DNA of 64,000 nt from Plazaster borealis (taxonomy: Eukaryota; Echinodermata; Asteroidea; Forcipulatida; Labidiasteridae). Under the pieces are notes generated by a model. That model was not told the DNA's origin. It made no database searches and saw only the letters and a list, made by a program, of their open reading frames with translations. Shown in pieces: positions 10,501 through 22,260 of this stretch (its first letter is position 1; each line of letters starts with the position of its first letter). The stretch spans positions 21,933,063 through 21,997,062 of the forward strand of contig CM037472.1 in NCBI GenBank assembly GCA_021014325.1, in the 5' to 3' direction. The position numbers were made by a program, and so were the translations under genes.

Positions 10501-13343
10501 AGATTGATGAATTAGTTCAGTACACTTGTGATACAATACTTCCCGAATCCTGCCTTTACATGGATTGATTACAGAAGCAATTGTGTGCACTGATGTACCA
10601 TGGTAGGATAATGAATGCATAAAACACTTGGAGTGAACTGGCTTTAGGGACTTCCTCAGAAATGAGTCAGTCATTTATGTTCAGGGAAATTAGGGGGGGG
10701 GGGTGGTTCTGCTGAAAGTAAGTTTTAAAACCGCCTGATCGGCTGAAACATCAGAAATCCTACACAAATCGGTATGTGGTTTTTCTTTTGGAAAAATAGT
10801 AATCAGGTTTTATGTGATCTTGTGCCTACACCTGCTTTGATAAAAGTTCAAAAAGGAAAAATTAGCAGGAAAATTTTTTCTTAATGGGAACTTTCTCAGG
10901 TGAAGGGAAGTTATTTTTGAATTAGGAAAATCATAATTTTCTTGATTTATATCAAGCATGAAGCAAGCGCCCATTGCACCATGCAAGTTGTATTTACATC
11001 AGGGAAGGTCTACATGTGCTAACAGGGCTTTACAGAAATGGCAGGCACTTTGTGATCCAGGAAGGCTTTCCACTGAATAACATTGACTGCCACATTCCCA
11101 TGGGGCTTCAGAATTTGCTTTTACAGGAACTATCTGCATGTTGACAAGGAATGAAAGCACCTCAGTTGACAGTGATGGCAATACGTCTGCCCGCCAAAAG
11201 AGAAAAAAAACAAGTGGAGGTTTGGCTTGTCCCACAATGGGACCGTACAAATCCCCAGTGACACTTATCACAGTTATTGAATGTACTTCTAAAACACAAT
11301 TTCAAAATTGTAATTTGAAGGGTTTTAGAGTAACTGGTAAATAGCTTCCAGGATGTTCGTGAAATAACATTATGATGTCCTGAGAAAGAATCAAACCCAG
11401 CATGGTATTACGGACTGAGATGCAGGTGTTCGTGTTGCCCTCTCAACGAAGCCCACTGCATTATCTTACTTCCACTCAACTTGACGATTTCCAATCACAA
11501 AAGGCGAAAACATAATTTTAATATCTCTGCATACCGATGAATACACTGCCCTGCAGTCCTCAAAAAAATTGAGTTTAATATATTTTTTTTAAAACCATTT
11601 TCTTCTCATCAATCACAAATACAAAATAATTTCTCTCAAGTTGTTATCCAACGCTTGCCAGGTAATCCGAACACTTCCACACAGCCGCAGGTAACAACCC
11701 ATTCAAGATTCCAAAACGCAGTTCCGGTTTGTCTGTATTCAGTGACTGCCTCCTTTCCCCCCCTTAATACGGGACCTCAGGCCCAGTAGTGGATAAACCA
11801 TACCCCATGGATCAAACCAACAATATCACACTAAAATAGACTTACATAAGGTGAAATTTCCTAAAATGTTTCCATTCTTTGATCGATAGAAAAATGCTGT
11901 CAACTAGAAAGAAAAAATATTATTTTCCCAACTGTATAATTATATATTTTGTTTGCAACTAGGGCACAACACAAGGTCAGGCTTTTACACTCTATTTAAT
12001 GAGAATTCTGCCATAATTCTCTTCAGGGGGAAATGGTAGATGAAGGGGCCTTTGAGATTGGAACTTAATATCGTCCTGGTTGAGGTACATCATCATACCT
12101 CCAGCCAAAATTATCTGATGAGTGCCAGCGTACTGAAACTGCATCTCAAATTAACTAGTCAAGTTCTGTTATACAGAATAAAGGACTTTTTTTAAAAATC
12201 CTCCCCAACAGACAAAAAAAGGAGATGATTAGATGAAGCAGAATAAACAAAAAAAGTTTTTTTTTTAAAGAATACTAGGTCAAAAGCAATCAATGCATCT
12301 TAAATCAGGGATGAGATTGTATGAAAATGAAAAATCCTGAAAATTTGACAACAATTTCCTCTTGGTGTGGAAATGAAGCTCCCTGAATGTACAGATTGTT
12401 ACATGATAGAGGTATACAGACTCTCTACATCATTTCAAATAGATATCTGAAGGTCTGGTCATGACATGGGCCAAGTTTTTGCCAAATTTGTGATGGCAAG
12501 TTTGCCTCTTTCAAGAAAATCTGAAGGTGCGGGGATATCAGTGACAAATACTGAAATACTGAAATCAGGAAAACTCCTGACAAATTACATGCCCCATTAA
12601 ATACATTTCTGATCATCAAATGTAGATGTTTATGTATGACATAATCAAAGATCTCTGTCCTTGCTCTGTGGTTTACAGAATGAATAAAAATGCATGATTC
12701 TTGTTATATGACTTTACTTTATAGAAAGCAAGGAATAGCATATGTAGACAATGTTTTTTTATTGTTTATTATGTATTTATAGTTTGCAATGTTTCATGCT
12801 CTCTTGAAAAATTGGGGGGGGGGGGGAGGGATTCGCAAGGCCAAAGGATGATAGCCAATTAGGCCTTCCAGGACCAATGGTTCCATATGGTCAGTGCCAT
12901 GCCTCGTGAGTCTTAAACACCCTGACTGGCAGCTTGGGTCATCCTCCTCTGGACCCACGGGTCACCTGACCTCCTGATTAACAGACAAGAAGACAGCATA
13001 ATCTTCACTCACTGAGTGACAGCAGAGAGCTGATAATATATATGATTAAAGGGGACTGTAACAGTACTACTTAGGACAACAATGCATGGCAGACTGCCAA
13101 ATTAGCCAGGCTGGGAATTGTCATATTAATTACTGCTGTACTCAGTTGTCTGTTGTCTGTTTCAGTGTTGTGAATGTGAGGTTATCTGAATGGGTAACGG
13201 TTTACAGAAGGTTTCTCTGTGGTCAAAATCAAGGATAATCCAGTTAGAATACTGGACACCACTGCACTGAAGAATAGCATCAGCAAGCATGATACTTTGT
13301 TCTTTTGGGGGCAAGGCAGTTTTTCCTTAATAAAGGGCACCTC

Positions 13344-13490
13344 TATAGACGGTGCAAGTCTCGCGCATATTCGAACATTTTTGGGACCACTTTGGTCCCA
13401 CGTACATTGCTTTAACGCGTGAAGGAAACAAACTCGCGCATTTCAACGGGTCACAATGTTCGGATACGCACGAGACTTGCACAGTCTATA
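13344..13490. repeat. 147-bp inverted-repeat element, TATAGAC family
   Basis: The left arm is TATAGACGGTGCAAGTCTCG and the right arm CGAGACTTGCACAGTCTATA. The arms extend inward to CGCATATTCGAACAT and ATGTTCGGATACGCA. The internal hairpin is GGGACCACTTTGGTCCC. A solo end of the same family is at 50286-50309. Confidence 0.85.
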
Positions 13491-14051
13491 AGGCCAAGTA
13501 AAATAAATAACATGTTGCTCGTCCGGACTTTTTAAAAAAGTTGGTGAGGGAGGTCCTTGTTATTTGTTATTTTCAATTTTTTTGTTATTTTTTTCAAGAT
13601 GGCCACCATGTCTAAGATGGCCGCCATATCGTATTTGAAGATGGTTTTATGGTTTTATGAGTATGTTCTGTATGTCCTCAAATTCTGTGTGTGTTTCTGT
13701 GTCCATTTTGATACATTGTAATTATTTCTTGATTTTGCTCCAAAGTTATTCTGTGTGCGTGGCATCGCGTCCTTGTGCAAAGAACTGTGGCATGCAAACC
13801 TGAAGGGCAAAACGTTTCAAAGTAAAGAGTTTCTCATTATGCGTTGCAATAGCTATTCTTGTAGGCCTACATGTAAGACAGATGATGAAACTGCTCAATA
13901 AAAATAAAGGATACATTGGAAATAGCTATAAATAATATGTAAATTGATTTTTTTTTTTTTTTTTTAAATAACAAATAACAAAAAAATCGGTGCGGCCGCC
14001 AAAACCGAGGCGGGCGGGGACGAGCAACATGTTATTTATTTTACTTGGCCT
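13491..14051. repeat. 561-bp inverted-repeat element, AGGCCAAGTAAAATAAATAA family
   Basis: It begins AGGCCAAGTAAAATAAATAA and continues CATGTTGCTCGTCC. It ends with the reverse complement, GGACGAGCAACATGTTATTT and then ATTTTACTTGGCCT, so the ends are near-perfect inverted repeats of about 34 bp. Inside are AAGATGGCCGCCAT-type units and a long T tract next to a GC-rich block. The left end starts directly where the previous element stops. Confidence 0.85.
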
Positions 14052-14930
14052 AAGGGAAAGTGACATTTTTACTGGAACACTGCAAGGGGCACCAAGGCAA
14101 TGGTTAGTATTAGGGGCATGGAGGCGATTGCCTCCATTGCTCCCATGAAGTATCAGCCGTGATAGTTTGAGCTCTATTCTGTGGAGTTCAAACAATTTTC
14201 TTCAAATTTATTATTATGAAACTCCCTTTATGTTGTATAAAGATACATTTTTAACATTTTTTTGTTATGTTAAGGAATTCGTCAGAAAATATCAGTGAAG
14301 GATGACCCCTTTTTTTAAGTGCCTTTATTGATTGTCATTTCCACCATTTATCTGAACAGCAGAAATGTTTATGTCAGGTGCTTACTTTTCATGTACATCA
14401 ACTGGTAAATCAATAACGAGAACAAGTCAAAGGTCAAATAGATTTCCCCAGAGTACATGGCAAGCCAGCCCACCAGATTCAGAGGCATGTTCCACAAATA
14501 ATACACAAACCACATAACAAGAGCACTGGGAAAGGAAGAGGGTTTTCTTCCCTGCACAGACTTCTGTCCTCTGGGTGGCCAGCCCTGCTAAATGGTCAAT
14601 TCCTTCAATCAGCAAGCATTTTAATCTCTGAAGTGCTTTGATAAACAAATACTGGTAATTCACGAGGAAGTTGAAGAGAGGAAGCTGCAACTATCCTAGG
14701 GGGAGAAAACGGTTGTAAAATGGGGATAATGCGACAGGAAACTTCAAGACAGCCAACCAGCCCCCAAAAATACTGCCCAGAAAAGGAAGACGGGAAGGAT
14801 TGCCATCGTTTCTGGGTCGATATCAATAAGGAAAGTCTTAGTTCACCGATTGGTTTCTCCATCGGTTGTATTTTTTTTTATTAGGGTTTCCCTTGTGAAA
14901 CCAAAACATCAATCAAGGAGTTTACTCTCC

Positions 14931-14990
14931 TGAAGAAAATATTGTGGTAGCATTTGTCCATGAAGAAAATATTGTGGTAGCATTTGTCCA
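14931..14990. repeat. Perfect 30-bp tandem duplication
   Basis: Two identical 30-base units (TGAAGAAAATATTGTGGTAG and ten further bases) lie head to tail at 14931-14960 and 14961-14990. The absence of any mismatch suggests a recent event. Confidence 0.95.
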
Positions 14991-15008
14991 TGCAGGTCAA
15001 GCCTATAT

Positions 15009-15155
15009 TGGCCCCTTGCACAATGTGCAGTGTACTTAAACGCACCTATCCTGTCCCCCATTGTGGCAGTCAAAATGTACATTTGACCCCCAAAATGGTA
15101 GAAATAGTAGATGCATTTTTTTTTCGGAGGTGCGTTCCACGTCTGCGAGGGGTCA
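15009..15155. repeat. TGACCCCTTGCA-family element, copy 1
   Basis: The left end is TGGCCCCTTGCA and the right end TGCGAGGGGTCA, imperfect inverted repeats. The interior shares CACCTATCCTGTCCC, GTCAAAATGTACA and GGAGGTGCGTTCC with the copy at 32945-33095. Confidence 0.8.
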
Positions 15156-17316
15156 ATATTTAAATGTGCTCTGCTACTGAAAATCACATTGATAATTTGT
15201 TCCTGATAGCACAACTCTTTAATTTGATACAATTATAAATCACCCCAAATAGATGTTGTCTTCTCATGAAGAGTTTTGATTGAAAAAGAAAAAAAAATGC
15301 TCAAGAAAGAATATATAATTCCGATTTGAAGCAAAACATTTTGTAATTCTCAATTCCCCTAAAATACCATTCAAAAAAGACTTAGTTCTACTAAACCAGT
15401 CTGTTCACAATTGAGCAAGAACAGTGAAATACGAACACACTGCACATTTTTTTCTTTCTCAAATTGATTAATATAAATGCAACAGACGTTTTACTTTTTG
15501 ATGATGTACATGCAGACGTTTTTTCTTCCATAATTCATTTGTCACCATATTAAGGCGGCAAAGACATTGTGCTGCTCATTTTCGATACAATATGCAGCTC
15601 CAGCGCTACCAAGCCCAGACACACCAGCACACAGTTGCCACACACGCCGAGCAGACTTCTCGGAACCAACCAGTGTTCCGTTGCCAAGGTTTCATATACC
15701 TGACTGCTCCATGGTCACTAGGGGAACAATTAGGTGCATGTGACCTACAATTTGTGTACAAATGTCTTCCGCCTCATTTGCATCCTCAGAATCGTTGTTT
15801 GCTGCATGGCTGTGCACGTAGCTGGAGGTAGCACCAAGAAGACTGTCGGAGAAAAATGACCAGTGAAATACTGGAGGTAGGATTCCTGGCTAGGGCATCA
15901 CAGTGTGTCCCCTCCCTCTAACAAATAACCCTCGGTTGGTGGTTGGAACGAAAGCGAGACACCCACAAGAATCCCAGAGCGAAGAAAACAACGGGGAACA
16001 ATAAAACATCCATTAGTCACACACTTCAGAATTTTTTTTCTTTCTGGGAATTTGAAACGGATTAGCTCTCGGGTGAGCATTTCAAGAAACCCGCGCCGAA
16101 AAAGAGAAGGGCACAAAAAGACGGGGCATCAATCCCACTCTTCAGATTGGAGAGCGATCTGAATGATGCCTTCCAAACAAGCAGATTAACAGGCTTTACT
16201 CCTAAGCACCGTTTCATTTTGATCATCCAAGCTACACCAGGACCAAAGCCCCAACGAAGAAAAAGAGGGGGGACTTGTTGGCACAGATTAGCACTAATCT
16301 TTGTCAATAACAGCCTTGTTTAGGGGGCAGGATTGGGTCAACAGAATGAAGTTGATCCTTGTCCATCAATACAAGAGGAGGGGACCAGGGGGAGGGGATT
16401 TGGGGATTCAGGCAGGACCTACATTTGTTCTCTTGTAGGCTTGTTGACAGTGTATGACCCCTAGGGCTTTTTGTTAGGGCGTTGTTCCATCCAAAGAAGT
16501 CAAAGGATACAAACGGATGCATATTGACCCATTCTGACAATGTGACCATCTAATACAGTAAGTAAAAGATCCCTTCACGTGATTGACAGCCGAGGAGAGC
16601 TCATTCAGTTTCACCAAAAAACTTCTCAACAAGTTTCCGGGTCATTCAGGATAAAGACTGCAATTCGTATGGAGTGCATCAGTCTTTCTTTCATCCGTCT
16701 TTCTTGGTGGCAACGATCCACCAAGGAGGTAGTTTTGTAAGTACACCAAAAAATCCACAGATGGTCTAAACAGAATACACAAAACGAATTGCAAACAAAA
16801 CTCTGCCTCAACCTCATTCAAATAATTATTGAGCCAATGGTATTTGATTGAAATTACATCATTTCATTGGAGGGGAACTCTGATCTGTTCGTGCATAATA
16901 TTTCAGAAAATTTACAATTCACAGGACAACCCTTAATTTTCGTCGTCAAAAAGACAACTGGTATACTCTCCTGGCTCGCTGATACAAATACTAAACATGG
17001 CATCTCCACCAGCCAGACTCATTTGATTAGGGTCTTTCAAGCAGAACAGATTGCTTCTTATGCTGTGACATTCAAAAAGTTCACACATGATTTACTGATG
17101 TACTATTTACACAGCACATGATCTCCAGACTAGTCGCCTCGTCATAATTGTAGCCACCTGATGCAGTTCTGGCTTCTCATTCCAGAACTGCAAGGCCACT
17201 CTTCATTAGAAAAGCATATTTTGCCAAAACCCAGATACCTGCAAAGGAGGCATGATGGCCTCGGTGGCCACACTGTGAAAAACACAGGCTGGTTTCATGG
17301 AACCCCTTTCCAAAGT

Positions 17317-17520
17317 GTTTTTGCAGGGTTTGCCCGTAACTTTTTCAGTGACTGGCCAGCAGGACCAGTCAGCATGTCATTTCACTAGTCCATATTTCAT
17401 ATAAAATAGGGATGTTTTTCAACAATGAACTAGCCAGTCAGACCACTTGGAGAGAAATTTGACTGGTCCTTGGGTATTTTAACTGGCGTTTGGCTAGCGG
17501 ACCACTGTTAAGGGAGAACG
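17317..17520. repeat. GGACCAGTC-family element, copy 2 (inverse orientation)
   Basis: It has AGGGTTTGCCCGTAAC, GTGACTGGCCAGCAGGACCA, GACTGGTCCTTGGGTATTTT and finally CGGACCACTGTTAAGGGAGA. This is the reverse complement of the arrangement at 7325-7550. It ends about 170 bases downstream of exon 3 in the transcript. Confidence 0.75.
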
Positions 17521-17657
17521 ATGTTTTGTACTTATAGCATTACTCTAGAGTTTCATTGCTAAATGAAGCGAAGTACACGAAGGCACAAGCACAAATCCTT
17601 TCAGTCCTTACATAAGCATGTAATTTTCTCCCACAGAATCTGCCTCTGTGTGCGGTT

Positions 17658-17667
17658 CCCCCCCCCC
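17658..17667 (-). promoter_or_regulatory. G10 tract just inside the intron after exon 3
   Basis: Ten consecutive C on the plus strand, so ten G in the pre-mRNA, beginning at intron position +21 after the donor at 17687. G-triplet clusters near 5' splice sites are known intronic splicing enhancers bound by hnRNP F/H-type proteins. A role here is an inference from position only. Confidence 0.35.
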
Positions 17668-17687
17668 AAGGTTAACTCAAAACTTAC

Positions 17688-17853
17688 CTTTCCGACTCCA
17701 GGATTGTCTTTGACCCTCGACACATTGCGGAGAAGAGAAGGGGGAGCAGGGGGCGGCGATCTAGAAATGATCTGGCAGAAATTTGTTGGAAATATCGGTG
17801 GCTCTGGCTCCCTAGCATGAGGGTCGGGTATAAATGTCTGCTGCCGCTGCTGC

Positions 17854-17885
<32 letters not shown>

Positions 17886-17934
17886 TTGTTGTTGTTTTCT
17901 CTTTTTCGAACTCAGGTTTAACTTCTGTGCTGCC
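17688..17934 (-). CDS. KIF26: KIF26 exon 3: conserved linker with second poly-Gln run
   Basis: The acceptor ends ATACAG at 17935 and the donor AAAG|GTAAGT starts at 17687. The first base completes the Arg codon of exon 2, and 82 codons follow to phase 0. The exon starts AAQKLNLSSKKRK, which is near-identical to vertebrate KIF26. It then has 16 consecutive glutamines, an Arg and two more Gln (17838-17894), followed by a Pro-rich stretch with SPPPAPPSLLRNV and VKDNPGVGK. The vertebrate family has the same order (KLNLSSKKKK, PPLF, SPPPAPP, LLR, VKD.PG.GK) without the Gln run. This is therefore a confident orthologous exon with an insertion. The linker leads directly into the motor domain. A run of ten G follows the donor on the transcribed strand. 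Confidence 0.95.
17838..17894 (-). repeat. Coding CAG/CAA repeat in exon 3
   Basis: Nineteen codons: three CAA, seven CAG, two CAA, four CAG, one CGG and two CAG on the minus strand, encoding 18 Gln and one Arg. Interruptions by CAA and CGG suggest it is moderately stable. It sits between KKRK and the Pro-rich linker of the kinesin. Confidence 0.95.
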
Positions 17935-18144
17935 CTGTATTTTTTTTAAGACAAAAGAGACAAGAAGCCAATGAGTTTCACAAATAAATTAAATTTAAAA
18001 CCTGAAGGAATCAAAATCTTTTAAGTGTCAAAGTTAAAAACTATGAAGTAACCTTAGGGGAAAACAGATATTTTAAGATTGCTTGAAAACACATTATACT
18101 TTTCAAAATTAAGAATTGAACATATAACCTAATATATTTAATTT

Positions 18145-18310
18145 TTGGATGAACAAAGAATCTGGATTAACGTGCCAGCGCTCTATCAACAGGGCCATCT
18201 AGCCCAAATGTTGGCTGGCGGTCTCCCTATTTTGCCAATATCTTTGTTCGGGGGTGCCAGACTGAAAGCCACTCAACCTGTGACTGCCATTTTAGTTAGG
18301 GATCACACCC
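18145..18310 (-). repeat. Truncated tRNA-like SINE head and flank
   Basis: On the minus strand the sequence GGGCTAGATGGCCCTGTTGA then TAGAGCGCTGGCACGTTAAT resembles a tRNA 5' half (a box A followed by TAGAGCGCTGG). There is no downstream box B, because the sequence stops resembling a tRNA after about 18150. Best read as a truncated SINE or a conserved repeat block. Confidence 0.5.
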
Positions 18311-18346
18311 AAGTATATGATACAGCTCATTAAAAGAAGGCTCACC

Positions 18347-18726
18347 TTAAAGGCATTGTACACGTTTGGTAATGACTCTGATAATTAATGGCAATAAAAA
18401 TTTACTTGGTTAAAAGTACAGCAGCTTTGGATAGTATAATGCATTTTGAGAAACCTTTCTACTGCGGTTATGGAAAAACATGTCACTTTTTATCCCCAAA
18501 ACACTTGAATCTGAGAAGCTTTACGCGTAACTCTTCTCAGAGTGTGTATTCGAATGCAGATTATTCTTCCTGCATGGACATAACCGCTCCAGATTTTCGG
18601 CAATATCTCAAAAACGCTACCACCTTTTGAAATGAAATTTTCACAGGTTAGTTTTATGGTACTACAAGTACATAGGTTTGAAACAAACAGTAGGCTCAAA
18701 TTACCAAACGTGTATGTGACTCTTTA
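18347..18726. repeat. MITE-like element, TTAAAGGC..TGTACAC family, subfamily A copy 1
   Basis: The left end is TTAAAGGCATTGTACACGTT and the right end AATTACCAAACGTGTATGTG. The interior is closely similar to 39737-40134, including CAGCAGCTTTGGATAGTATA and ATAACCGCTCCAGATTTTCG. The 80-codon ORF inside is an element ORF shadow. Confidence 0.9.
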
Positions 18727-21299
18727 CTTCAAATATCAAGTAATAAACCACAAGGGAAACTGACTGGTTACATTTTAATTATGTTTGGGTCTCAACATAA
18801 CATGGATGAGAGTATTATGTGATACCAAAAATCGACTACCAATCTGTGGGACAACGTCCACACGGGTACCCCAAAGCAGATCGAGTACCCGAACCAACAA
18901 ACAAAACTAAAAATACCCCTACCGTACCATTGAACTGTGCCTAATTATATCTGACAGGAGGGGTCATTATTGCACCCCTCAAATTCCCTAATTGTGTTAC
19001 TTGATACTACTATTTTACCTTCCGTTAACTGAAGCTGGTATGAATGGGGTTTTAAACCAAGATGATCGCTGTTCAAATTAATGCCCTATCACATTCACTA
19101 TACAGCATTCCCATCAATAAATCCTCAGGATTATACTTGGGGTGTAGCTCATTTGGGTACTATTGTATTGGAGGAGGGGGCCGGTCAATAGCTTATCCTC
19201 TGTCATGGCATTGGTGGTACGGTTACCGGTCAGGTTAAGCCAGGTCAGGTTAGAAGAAACTTGTTGGGACAATTCAAGAGCAGCGAACACAATTTGAAAT
19301 TTGTTATAGTGCGAGCGTGGTTTGAGGGCTTGCAAATAAAATCAATCAAGATTTCATAAGAACTGTCTCAGAAAAGTTATGTTAAAACTTTGACTCTGTA
19401 AAAAACGTGTGGTGTACAACAAGTAAACGATCAGTATTCTTGGCTCGTCTTTAAGAGAATGGATTGGTTTAGGGCTGTTAGTTTGGCCAGGCATCCCACA
19501 TAAATGTTTGTTTACTACGATGTTAAGATAATTGCATGGCCCATGGTGTGACAGCAACCCTTGATAATGTCACACACTTCCAGTTTCTTGCACATCAAAC
19601 TAGAAAAAAATACTGAAATAGATCGGCAAGACTAACAGAAGACACCGACAGTTGTCACGCTGACAACTGCCCGATTAAACATTCCTGTTTAACTCCCGTT
19701 TCACATTTCTTTGCATGAGTGTGTGGGTAATAATCTATACAGCCATTCAGAATGTGTTAACAACCAAGAGTCAACATCAGCCGCAAACACACTACACAGG
19801 GAAGCGTTCTTATAGATAAACACTAGAATGTAAGTACTTACTCTAACAATGCGCTACCTGATGTGAACATTCTCGGACTCGGTACGAAATCTCTTCAATT
19901 ATTCCAAAGGAAAAAAATAGCACAGCGCCAAGCTTTTTGACCAAGCTGCAGCTTAAAGCAGAAAATGTTATCCAAAGTTTGAGAATTGCCCGTGCTGAAG
20001 CCAACCCCATTACACGAGGCAAACGCTGTGACTCTCTCGCTCTACAGTCTGCGTCAGGCTGCTTCTTCAAGAAGATAAATTTCCAGAGCTTGTACTCAGT
20101 CGACTAGTCATGTAGCAAATGAATCCAGACCCTGCGCAAACCATGCGCATCCACAAAGATCGTTAGGTATTCATGGAATGCTGGATTATAAGCCATAAAT
20201 CACTTGCACCAAATGTCACAGTCACACTCCGCTGAGCCCCCCTATGGCCTACACACCCTACTATATTTTCCATCTCTCTCCCCCCAAGCAAATTTATGAC
20301 CTAGCAATATTTCCTGTATATAAGCTTGTGTATGAATGTATAGACAAATATACACATATCCAAGGTCCACCAATCTGTCAACAGGTAGCTTACATCATTA
20401 CCTGAGTCCGCATTGACTGACTTGCAAGGCAACTGCATTGAAAGGCTAAATTGGGCAATTTATAACTTTGTAATCAAACTTTTCCCAATAGAGTTATCAC
20501 TTAGGCTGAACTAATGACTTTAAATTACTGAAAATGATGGAAATTGTAGTGAGCAGGTGTTAAAAGTCGGTTATCTTCACAACAAGAGATTGCCAAAATG
20601 AGTTCAGGAGTTGCCAATTGGAACGATACAAGGAGTCTGGCAAAGCTGCGTCTGCAAATGGTTATCTCTTATAAAAGATACCTTGATCTATTTAGAGTGT
20701 GACTATTGCTCTATCAATGTGTGTTTCCACGTAAACGAGAGATATATTGCATGTTTTCTTCGCCATTTGTCACCCTGCTATCTCTGTAAGCCAGACAGAT
20801 GAGCCCCGCCTGGCTCCAGGGAACCTGTCACAGGTCCCCAGCACCGCCAATGCAGGACGGCCAAACAGCCCCACTCCACCTTGGCAAACAAACCCCGGAT
20901 AATATCTGGGCCAATATGACACTGATAAGAGCTTCCTAATTACGTGCACCACATGATGAACTTTGAAAGATGTACAATGACAAGCCAATTATGTTCATTG
21001 TCAAGTTCTTATTGTCACACATGTAGGAATGGCACATGTGTGTCCACATAGAAAAAGGTCAAGTTTGTTGAACACTCAATTTGTCTGTTAGTATATGTCG
21101 AATTAGTCACGCTATTTTTTTTTGTTTTTCTACCTCTTCTTCCTTCTTTGACAAAACATGTAGGAAAATATTTACAACTTCCATAGCACCCTCTTTCTAA
21201 TATGAGGATATTAATAGTGGCTTCTTATTATAGCACTCAAATCAGTCACTCATGGTGCTCCAACATTATTACCCATAATATGGTCACTCGGCCATTCAT

Positions 21300-21543
21300 C
21301 CCTTAAACCATCTCAACTCCCATGGGAGTATACAGCCTGTGCTGCCAAATATGTAGCGCACTGAGCTAAATCAAGCACAAGAACCATCTCTGCCCTCACA
21401 ACATGTACCCATTTACCCCTGGGTGAACAGAAGCAACCAGAGTTAAGTGTCTTGCTCAAGGATACAAGTGTCATGACAGGGATTCGAACCCACACTCTGA
21501 TGACTTAGCCACCAGAACTTGAGTCTGATGCACTAAACATGCC
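21300..21543 (-). repeat. tRNA-Leu(CAA)-derived SINE
   Basis: On the minus strand from 21543 the sequence reads GCATCAGACTCAAGTTCTGG, then a variable-arm-like stretch, then GTGTGGGTTCGAATCCC. This is the anticodon arm (loop CTCAAGT, anticodon CAA), long variable arm and box B of a tRNA-Leu. The acceptor stem does not close, so it is not a working tRNA gene. The body follows with CCTTGAGCAAGACACTTAAC, a block seen in many deuterostome SINEs. The 3' boundary near 21300 is approximate. Confidence 0.75.
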
Positions 21544-22220
21544 AATACTTAATGGACATCTTAAAAATCCAGTGATATAAATATTTTATGAGGAAGGTTA
21601 AATGCCCCTGGTTAATGGGGCTTTACATTAATTAAGTTGTTTACTGATACTACAAACTTGTTTGGTCGCCGAGAATTCAGCAGTTTATACCAAAACATAA
21701 TATTCCAAGCGACTCTTCATATAAATTTTAAAAGTTTTGATTACTTCGAAGGAACAGTCTGAACAAAACTTGAGGAAAAATGCGACAATTGCTCTAGAAA
21801 AATATTCAAAAGAAAAATCATGGCATTTTTCCTTCACTTTGAAGCCTCAGAAAACTCAGCCTGATTTCATCATCATATTTATTTTCTACAAAGATCAAAA
21901 ATGTATTGTACTGCAAGAAGAGTTCGAAGGACAGAACTAACAAAAAAAACCTCCCAATTATTGTTACCAGCAAAGTATCACATAATGGGGGTATCAGATA
22001 AACCTATTTTCAATACACTGCTATATTATCACTTTATCATAGCTACTGAACGTTCTTGAACCTACTTATAGCTGACAGAGGGAGGGTGACTATTATTGTG
22101 TTATCAATTGCTCTAACATGTCTCTACGATAACCCTTAAACTATTAACAATCAATACTACCAACCTGATTAGTTTCACAGATGTCAGGAAACTAACAGCA
22201 TTGAAAGAAATCTGTTTCCT

Positions 22221-22222
22221 GG

Positions 22223-22260
<38 letters not shown>
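22221..22260. repeat. GTT trinucleotide microsatellite
   Basis: About thirteen uninterrupted GTT units in intron sequence. Confidence 0.95.

Larger units (their letters stand above)
5411..17687 (-). other. KIF26 intron between exons 3 and 4 (12.3 kb)
   Basis: A long AT-rich intron with GTAAGT at 17687 and TTGCTAG at 5411. It contains a TA microsatellite (6465-6489), two copies of the GGACCAGTC family, two adjoining inverted-repeat elements (13344-14051), a 30-bp tandem duplication (14931-14990), a TGACCCCTTGCA element (15009-15155) and G tracts at 10693-10703 and 12814-12826. None of its many short ORFs has a recognisable product or convincing splice context. Confidence 0.85.

Noticed and set aside
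14931..14990. Direct repeat as a CRISPR-like array
   Set aside because: Only two contiguous units with no spacers, in an animal intron.
21470..21543. Functional tRNA-Leu gene
   Set aside because: Anticodon arm and box B are recognisable, but the 5' acceptor strand and D arm are degenerate and the sequence runs on into a SINE body.
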